This document shows positions 63,291 through 64,000 of a stretch of 64,000 nt of DNA, piece after piece. Position numbers and translations under genes: made by a program. Each line of letters opens with the position of its first letter. Position 1 is the first letter of the stretch. The stretch lies in assembly GCA_024281675.1 (NCBI GenBank), contig JAMXAG010000009.1:1-64000 (forward strand). The letters are read 5' to 3'. The DNA comes from Nitrosomonas sp. (GTDB taxonomy: Bacteria; Pseudomonadota; Gammaproteobacteria; Burkholderiales; Nitrosomonadaceae). Under the pieces are notes generated by a model that saw nothing but the letters and a program-made list of their open reading frames with translations, did no database searches and was not told the origin of the DNA.

Positions 63291-64000
63291 GGCTCTAGAC
63301 TAGCAGACACGATCTGTTAGTCTAGTAAGATGTTAAGAAACAGTAAATTAAGCGACTATTACATTAAAAAAATAATTCAATGCTTTTGCATTGATATACC
63401 TGCCAGCAAAACAGCTCTGCTGATAGGTAAAAATCGTAACACGATTAATCGTTGGTATGGCATTTTCAGGCAAGTAATCTATAACCATCAGACTGCCCTT
63501 AAAGACAAGCTGTTAGGCAAAGTGGAAGTTGATGAAAGCTATTTTGGTGGAAAACGGCAACGTGGTTATCATGGCAAACTCAAGCGCGGTCGCGGTACAC
63601 TAAAGCAACCTGTATTTGGTGTGTTTGAGCGAGATGGCAGGGTATATACCGAAATAGTGTCAGACTGTAAGCGACTGACTTTACAAGCGGTGATACTGGG
63701 TAAAGTATCCATTGAAAGTGTCATTTATAGTGATGGTTGGCGCGGTTACAATGGTTTGGTAGATGTAGGATATTCCAAGCATTTTCGTGTATCTCATGGT
63801 GATAATGAATTTGCTCGGGATGGGCATTGCCATATTAACGGTATTGAATCGTTTTGGAGTTTTACCAAGCGGCGGCTGGCAAAGTTTAACGGTGTGTCGG
63901 TTAACTTTGCGCTGCATTTAAAAGAATCTGAGTGGCGTTGGAAAAAACAACCTGATGAACTTGCTAATGAACTATGGCAAATCATCAGATATTATTAACT
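63291..64000 (+). mobile_element. IS1595-family element, cut by window end
   Basis: Begins with the inverted tip GGCTCTAGACTAGCAGA at 63291 and continues identically to the 59808 copy read in reverse, so about 16 bases of its right end lie beyond the window. The orientation is opposite to the 59808 copy and the same as the fragment at 1-74. Left flank ends TTTTTTAT; the target duplication cannot be confirmed. Confidence 0.93.
63330..63998 (+). CDS. IS1595-family transposase, second full copy
   Basis: A 222-residue protein identical in every residue to the transposase at 59826, including the DDE-type motifs (VEVDESYFGG, YSDGWRGY, HINGIESFWS). It is complete, ending at TAA 63996-63998, and lies in the opposite orientation to that copy. 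Confidence 0.95.
   Translation: MLRNSKLSDYYIKKIIQCFCIDIPASKTALLIGKNRNTINRWYGIFRQVIYNHQTALKDKLLGKVEVDESYFGGKRQRGYHGKLKRGRGTLKQPVFGVFERDGRVYTEIVSDCKRLTLQAVILGKVSIESVIYSDGWRGYNGLVDVGYSKHFRVSHGDNEFARDGHCHINGIESFWSFTKRRLAKFNGVSVNFALHLKESEWRWKKQPDELANELWQIIRYY

Noticed and set aside
1-64000. Possible CRISPR array, prophage or classical defence island.
   Set aside because: No regularly spaced repeats, no phage structural genes and no defence gene set were found; only a TIR fragment.

Overview
The window is 64 kb of chromosome from a low-to-moderate GC Betaproteobacterium. It most resembles the Nitrosomonadales (Nitrosomonas-like ammonia oxidisers). This is inferred from gene content rather than any marker search: a PEP-CTERM protein, a serine-glyoxylate-type aminotransferase, a rubrerythrin / Fe-S reductase / DUF3501 / CNP1-like cluster, UbiK next to ComM, DUF4124 proteins, and many TonB/NikR metal genes. 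Most of the window is housekeeping, punctuated by insertion sequences, gene remnants and a few accessory loci.

Layout. 1-74 is the right tip of an IS1595-family element. 172-5.2 kb holds a PEP-CTERM protein, an IS30 remnant, rdgC, a DUF2007 protein, nadB and a complete IS200-like element with hairpin ends. 5.2-8.7 kb holds a BON lipoprotein and two divergent, paralogous secreted proteins of unknown function. One of these sits behind a class I cyclic-di-GMP riboswitch whose leader can also fold over the ribosome binding site. 8.8-17.5 kb is core metabolism (purC-purK-purE, exbD, sodB, hisG-hisD, a TrmH-type methyltransferase, sdaA). 17.8-23 kb carries a four-PAS GGDEF-EAL protein, a thiopurine-methyltransferase-like gene and phoR. 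23-28.5 kb is a metal-uptake locus: a ZnuABC-type transporter diverging from a TonB receptor, with nikR downstream. Two NikR-type operators in the divergent gap point to nickel as the substrate.

28.5-32.8 kb has a lipase and the rubrerythrin cluster. 33.2-33.6 kb is an orphan gene followed by an attC-like site and may be a stray integron cassette. 33.8-44.5 kb holds xthA, two DUF4124 genes, glnA, recQ, pepP, the murU-amgK cell-wall recycling pair, ubiK and comM. 44.6-57.7 kb holds a siderophore-type TonB receptor, a TIR-domain fragment, an aminotransferase, two surface-glycan genes, ribF-ileS-lspA and a serralysin-like protease. 57.8-64 kb holds a lone IS200-type hairpin, a broken DASS transporter, three tRNA genes, dksA, and the rpsO-pnp operon bracketed by two oppositely oriented copies of the same IS1595-family element.

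The best candidates for new biology are three. First, the riboswitch-controlled paralogous secreted pair, which shares the window with a c-di-GMP enzyme. Second, the putative nickel regulon, which recruits a zinc-type ABC transporter and uses operator half-sites 15 bp apart. Third, the possible solitary cassette. No CRISPR array, prophage or classical defence island was seen.
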